This document shows, piece by piece, positions 61,063 to 64,000 of a stretch of DNA of 64,000 bases. The first letter of the stretch is position 1, and each line of letters begins with the position of its first letter. Below the pieces are notes generated by a model, which was not told where the DNA came from, ran no database searches, and saw only the letters and a list, made by a program, of their open reading frames with translations. The translations under genes were made by a program, and so were the position numbers. Source of the DNA: Marinimicrococcus sp033875255 (GTDB taxonomy: Bacteria > Pseudomonadota > Alphaproteobacteria > Geminicoccales > Geminicoccaceae); NCBI GenBank assembly GCA_033875255.1, contig JAWZSN010000028.1, positions 5,590 to 69,589 of the forward strand, read 5' to 3'.

Positions 61063-62625
61063 ATGACCACCGATACCCCGCGCGAGATCGAGCTCAAGCT
61101 GCGCACCACGCCGGAGGCCATCAAGCGCCTCAAGGGTGGCGAGCTGCTCAAGGGTCATCTGCGGACCGCGGCGCGCGCCTCACGGCTCTCCAGCATCTAT
61201 TACGACACGCCCGACCACCGCCTTGCCGCCAGGGGCATCGCGCTGCGCGTCCGCAAGACCGGGCGCCGCCACGTGCAGACCCTCAAGGGCGAGCCGGCGG
61301 CCAGCGGTGCGGCCGCCGACCGGCCCGAATGGGAGGTTCCGGTAAGCTCGGAGAAGCCCGACCTCGATCTCCTGCCGGAGCCGGCCCGGGCGCTGGCCGG
61401 GCTGGTCGACGGGCAGGAGCTGGTGCCGCTTTTCGCCACCCGTTTCCGCCGCGAGCGGATGCTGGTCGAGTGGACGGCCGAGCATGGCGAGCCGGCGCTG
61501 ATCGAGCTTGCCCTCGACGAGGGGCGGATCGAGAGCGGCGAGGCGCACCGGCCGATCAGCGAGATCGAGCTGGAGCTCAAGGAAGGCCTGCCCGCCGCCC
61601 TGTTCAGCCTCGCCGCCGCCCTGCGCCGCGATCTGCCGCTGGCGCTCGAGAGCGAGGCCAAGGCGCAGCGCGGCTTCGCCCTGGCGACCGGTACCCCGCC
61701 TGCAGTGTGGAAGCCCGGCCGGCTCGAGCTGGACCGGGATCTCGAGGTCGAGGGCGGGCTCGAGGCGATCCTGCGGCAGGGCCTGGTCCAATGGATGCGC
61801 AACGAGCCGGCAGCGCGCGACGGACGCGACCCGGAAGGGGTGCATCAGATGCGCATCGCGGTGCGCCGCTTGCGCTCGGCCCTCGGGCTCTTCCGCCGGG
61901 TGCTGGCGCCGGAGGTGCGCCAACGCTGGGACGACGAGCTCGGATGGCTCCTGGACGAGCTGGCGCCGGTCCGCGACCTCGATGTGTTCCTGGCGGAGAT
62001 CCTCGCGCCGGCTACCTCCTCGCTGGACGACGCAGGGATGCTGGCCGGGCTGCGCGACGCGGTCGAGGCGCGCCGTGCACGAGCCTATGAGAGCCTGCGC
62101 CGCACCCTCACCGGCGAGCGCCATGCCGGCTTGATGTTCGAGTTCGCCGCGTGGATCGAGCACCGCGGATGGCGCGGCGGCGGGGACGTCGACCTGCGGC
62201 TGGCGCAGCATCTGCCGTTGCGGGAGCTGGCGAAAGACGAGCTGGCGCGGCGCTACCGCAAGGTCCGCAAGGCGGGGCGGGGCTTCGCCGAGCTCGACGA
62301 GGGCCAGCGGCACGCGCTCAGGATCAGGATCAAGAAGCTGCGCTACGGCGTCGAGTTCGTGGGCGGCCTGTTCGACGGCAAGCAGCCGCGCCGGTTCGCC
62401 GGGAAGCTCGCCGGCCTGCAGGACGCGCTGGGCCATCTCAACGATCTCGCGGTCGCCCGGGGTCTGGCGGGCGAGGCGATCGGTGCGGCCGCCGCGGAGC
62501 GCGAGCAGGTGGCGCTGGGCGCCGGCGTGGTGATCGGCTGGCACGCGGGACGCCGCCAGCTGCTCGAGCCCGAGATCGTCGCGCGCTGGAAGGCGTTCAA
62601 GAAGCTCGCGCGGTTCTGGCGCTAG
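61063..62625 (+). CDS. CYTH and CHAD domain protein
   Basis: 520 residues. The CYTH triphosphatase tunnel opens with REIELKL (ExExK: Glu8, Glu10, Lys12) and includes YYDTPDHRLAARGIALRVRKTG and SEIELELKEG. The CHAD domain (about 235-515) has the conserved histidine helices GVHQMRIAVRRLRSALGLFRR and HALRIRIKKLRYGVEFVGGLF (two blocks), which bind polyphosphate in related proteins. This is the YgiF-like architecture, an inorganic triphosphatase in E. coli. A link to polyphosphate granules is family-based. Isolated gene, start fixed by MTTDTPREIELKL. Confidence 0.92.
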   Translation: MTTDTPREIELKLRTTPEAIKRLKGGELLKGHLRTAARASRLSSIYYDTPDHRLAARGIALRVRKTGRRHVQTLKGEPAASGAAADRPEWEVPVSSEKPDLDLLPEPARALAGLVDGQELVPLFATRFRRERMLVEWTAEHGEPALIELALDEGRIESGEAHRPISEIELELKEGLPAALFSLAAALRRDLPLALESEAKAQRGFALATGTPPAVWKPGRLELDRDLEVEGGLEAILRQGLVQWMRNEPAARDGRDPEGVHQMRIAVRRLRSALGLFRRVLAPEVRQRWDDELGWLLDELAPVRDLDVFLAEILAPATSSLDDAGMLAGLRDAVEARRARAYESLRRTLTGERHAGLMFEFAAWIEHRGWRGGGDVDLRLAQHLPLRELAKDELARRYRKVRKAGRGFAELDEGQRHALRIRIKKLRYGVEFVGGLFDGKQPRRFAGKLAGLQDALGHLNDLAVARGLAGEAIGAAAAEREQVALGAGVVIGWHAGRRQLLEPEIVARWKAFKKLARFWR

Positions 62626-62717
62626 AGCGCTCCCCCTGGCTGGATCACAGGGACGGAGGCTCGCGGCGGGGGCGGAGGTCTGGACGCAGCCCGCCCCGTC
62701 AACCCGCGAGGACTGGT

Positions 62718-62785
62718 GCCAGGTGAGAGTAACGCCCAGGTGAGAGTAACGCCCAGGTGAGATCAACGCCCAGGTGAGATCAACG
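62718..62785. repeat. Four tandem copies of a 17-bp repeat
   Basis: Units at 62718-62734, 62735-62751, 62752-62768 and 62769-62785, consensus CCCAGGTGAGAKYAACG. The first two read GAGAGTAACG, the last two GAGATCAACG. No spacer between units. It lies between the CHAD gene and a convergent small secreted-protein gene. Confidence 0.9.
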
Positions 62786-62790
62786 CGAAG

Positions 62791-63201
62791 CTAACGGGCT
62801 GCCTCTCCCTCGAGCTCGCCGTGCAGCTCCTCGAGGAGCACGGCAGCCTGGCTGAGGGCGGCGATGGCCGAAGCACGGCTCTCCTCGCGCAGCCCCTCGG
62901 CAGCCTGGTCGAGGGAGCGAAGGGCGTTGTAGTAGCGGTCCTCGGCGCGTTGGGTGGCGGCATTGTCCTCGAAGCTGCCACGGACCTCGTCGTAGAGCGC
63001 CTCGAGCCGCTCGAAGGGGACCGGCTCGTCGCCCTCCAGCGCCTTCACCATGGCGTCGATGCGGCTTTTCCAGGAGGCGACGGCCTCCGCAGAGACGGCC
63101 GGACCAGCCTGCGCCGGCCCGGTGGTCTGCGCGACCCCCGCGGCCGGAAGCGCACAGGCGAGCGCCAGACCCGCGACCATCATCACGACACGATCTCTCA
63201 T
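62791..63201 (-). CDS. Small secreted hypothetical protein
   Basis: 136 residues from an ATG with GGAGGAG upstream. MRDRVVMMVAGLALACALPAAGVAQ is a Sec signal peptide with cleavage near AQ. The mature part is acidic and predicted fully helical (VASWKSRIDAMVKALEGDE, YYNALRSLDQAAEGL, AVLLEELHGELEG), without cysteines. A frame opening upstream to 63405 is repeat sequence and not used. Family not recognised; periplasmic location inferred. Confidence 0.65.
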   Translation of the reverse strand: MRDRVVMMVAGLALACALPAAGVAQTTGPAQAGPAVSAEAVASWKSRIDAMVKALEGDEPVPFERLEALYDEVRGSFEDNAATQRAEDRYYNALRSLDQAAEGLREESRASAIAALSQAAVLLEELHGELEGEAAR

Positions 63202-63367
63202 CGGCTCCTCCAAAAAAACACCTGCTCCCGAGCAATCCACGGACCGACCGAGCGTTCCATGCCCCATCGGCCGTGGCCGGCAAGCATGCGAGGCGCCGGC
63301 CCACCGCCAAGCTAGCCATCCCAGCGCGAGGCTGCCGGACGCCACGACACCGAGAAAGGCCGCTCCG

Positions 63368-63405
63368 CGGGGGCTGCACGCGGCTTCCCCTTCTCCTTTC
63401 GTCAC
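63368..63405 (-). repeat. Dispersed R1 element, copy i
   Basis: GGGCTGCACGCGGC followed by TTCCCCTTCTCCTTTCGTCA: the complement of TGACGAAAGGAGAAGGGGAA plus core. Part of a truncated copy of the 211-bp unit. Confidence 0.65.
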
Positions 63406-63420
63406 CTCGAACCAGCGCTC

Positions 63421-63801
63421 GGGTTCGCGTCTGCCGCGGCCGGCACCGCCGTTAACCCGCGTGAAATGGTACCAGGTGCGATTAAGGAAACGTTGCGGCG
63501 GCCTCGCGCCAGCCGCTCCGCGGGCGCTGCACGCGGCTTTCCTCTCCTCCTTTCGTCACCTCGGGGCGGCGCTCGGGTTCGCGTTTGCCGCCCGTCCATG
63601 CCGCGCCGGACGGCAGCCCCGCTGGCCTGTCGGGTTCGCGTTTGCCGCGGCCGGCACCGCCGTTAATCCGCGTGAAATGGTACCAGGTGCGATTAAGGAA
63701 ACGTTGCGGCGGCCTCGCGCCAGCCGCTCCGCGGGCGCTGCACGCGGCTTTCCTCTTCTCCTTTCGTCACCTCGGGGCGGCGCTCGGGTTCGCGCTTGCC
63801 G
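63421..63801 (-). repeat. 211-bp unit in tandem (second copy partial), containing R1 elements j and k
   Basis: 63421-63590 and 63632-63801 align at an exact offset of 211 bp with only a handful of mismatches. Each carries, on the minus strand, GCGAACCCGAGC, an R1 element (63520-63561 and 63731-63772) and a TTAATCGCACCTGGTACCAT-like word. The arrangement mirrors gene end, R1 and spacer in the left array. Internal palindrome-rich R1 cores read GCCGCGTGCAGCGCC here. Confidence 0.8.
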
Positions 63802-63846
63802 CGGCCGCACCGTCGTTACTAATATCGCAGCGTTACACCCGACATA

Positions 63847-64000
63847 TCATGCGGCATACCGGACGGTCGGCGGGGAGAAGCAGCTTCTGATCCGCTCCGG
63901 CATGCGCTGGATGGTCCGCATCACCGAGCAGATGCCGAACGTCAGCTGGTCCTTGCTGCCGGGCTGCGGCTTTTGCGGCAGCTGCTGCTTGAGGTCGTTG
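63847..64000 (-). CDS. Partial gene, C-terminus only, cut by the window end
   Basis: On the minus strand an open frame enters from beyond the window and ends at TGA (complement 63847-63849). It reads NDLKQQLPQKPQPG, KDQLTFGICSVMRTIQRMPE and ends SPPTVRYAA, about 50 residues. The first 40 codons have almost only G or C in third positions, as real genes in this genome do. I do not recognise the family. Confidence 0.4.
   Translation of the reverse strand, partial: NDLKQQLPQKPQPGSKDQLTFGICSVMRTIQRMPERIRSCFSPPTVRYAA

Larger units (their letters stand above)
63202..63846. other. Repeat-rich intergenic region at the right end
   Basis: No gene is supported. It contains one partial (63361-63420) and two full (63421-63801) copies of a repeat that includes R1 elements on the minus strand. 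The first 150 bp (63202-63360) show nothing recognisable. Confidence 0.6.

Noticed and set aside
62718..62785. Short CRISPR-like array
   Set aside because: The four 17-bp units abut directly with no spacers, and no cas gene is nearby.

Overview
The window is a very GC-rich stretch of chromosome, almost certainly from an alphaproteobacterium. The evidence is gene content and order: a full division and cell-wall (dcw) cluster running rsmH-ftsL-ftsI-murE-murF-mraY-murD-ftsW-murG-murC-murB-ddl-ftsQ-ftsA-ftsZ, the tlpA / argH / small lipoprotein / lysA neighbourhood followed by a TIGR02302 (DUF4175-type) membrane protein, a meso-DAP-type MurE, and an FtsZ ending in a DVPAFLR tail. A Rhodospirillales-like lineage is my inference; I cannot name the species.

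Layout. 1-2.6 kb: three tandem paralogous small genes, the first broken, separated by conserved spacers. 2.7-6.3 kb: a TetR regulator with two operators, divergent from a carboxymuconolactone-decarboxylase-like gene and a HAD hydrolase, then an ATP-grasp protein. 6.6-10.4 kb: panB, a 1 kb region with no intact gene, and the glutathione-dependent formaldehyde pair frmA-fghA. 11.1-13.6 kb: a class III aminotransferase and tenA under a TPP riboswitch. 14.5-16 kb: a porin and a lipoprotein. 16.4-25 kb: an IlvD/Edd dehydratase, the coupled cysS-cimA-trmJ operon, a RidA protein, a lipoprotein, a small membrane protein and an M20 peptidase. 25-33.5 kb: an omega-aminotransferase, hemH, zapE, an unusual histidine phosphatase, an extensin-like lipoprotein and a TRAP transporter. 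33.5-40.1 kb: tlpA, argH, a small lipoprotein, lysA, a TIGR02302 protein and an AmpD-type amidase. 40.1-40.5 kb: RNase P RNA. 40.6-58.6 kb: the dcw cluster, closed by a strong terminator. 58.7-64 kb: a D-threonine aldolase-like enzyme, a universal stress protein, a CYTH-CHAD protein, a small secreted protein, and short tandem repeats.

How it works together. The core is housekeeping: peptidoglycan precursor synthesis and septation in one tightly overlapping transcription unit; pantothenate, isoleucine (citramalate route), lysine, arginine, heme and thiamine-salvage genes; and cysteinyl-tRNA synthetase. Around it lie transport and stress functions.

The most unusual content is not a recognised system but a repeat family. 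A ~42-bp element with a GCCGCGCGCAGCGCC core recurs at least eleven times, mostly where genes converge. It follows each copy of the left-end tandem genes, and it recurs in inverted orientation in a 211-bp tandem duplication at the right end. The same family carries a DNA word (ACGAACCYGA) that is read in different frames inside the tandem genes. This is the best candidate for something undescribed.
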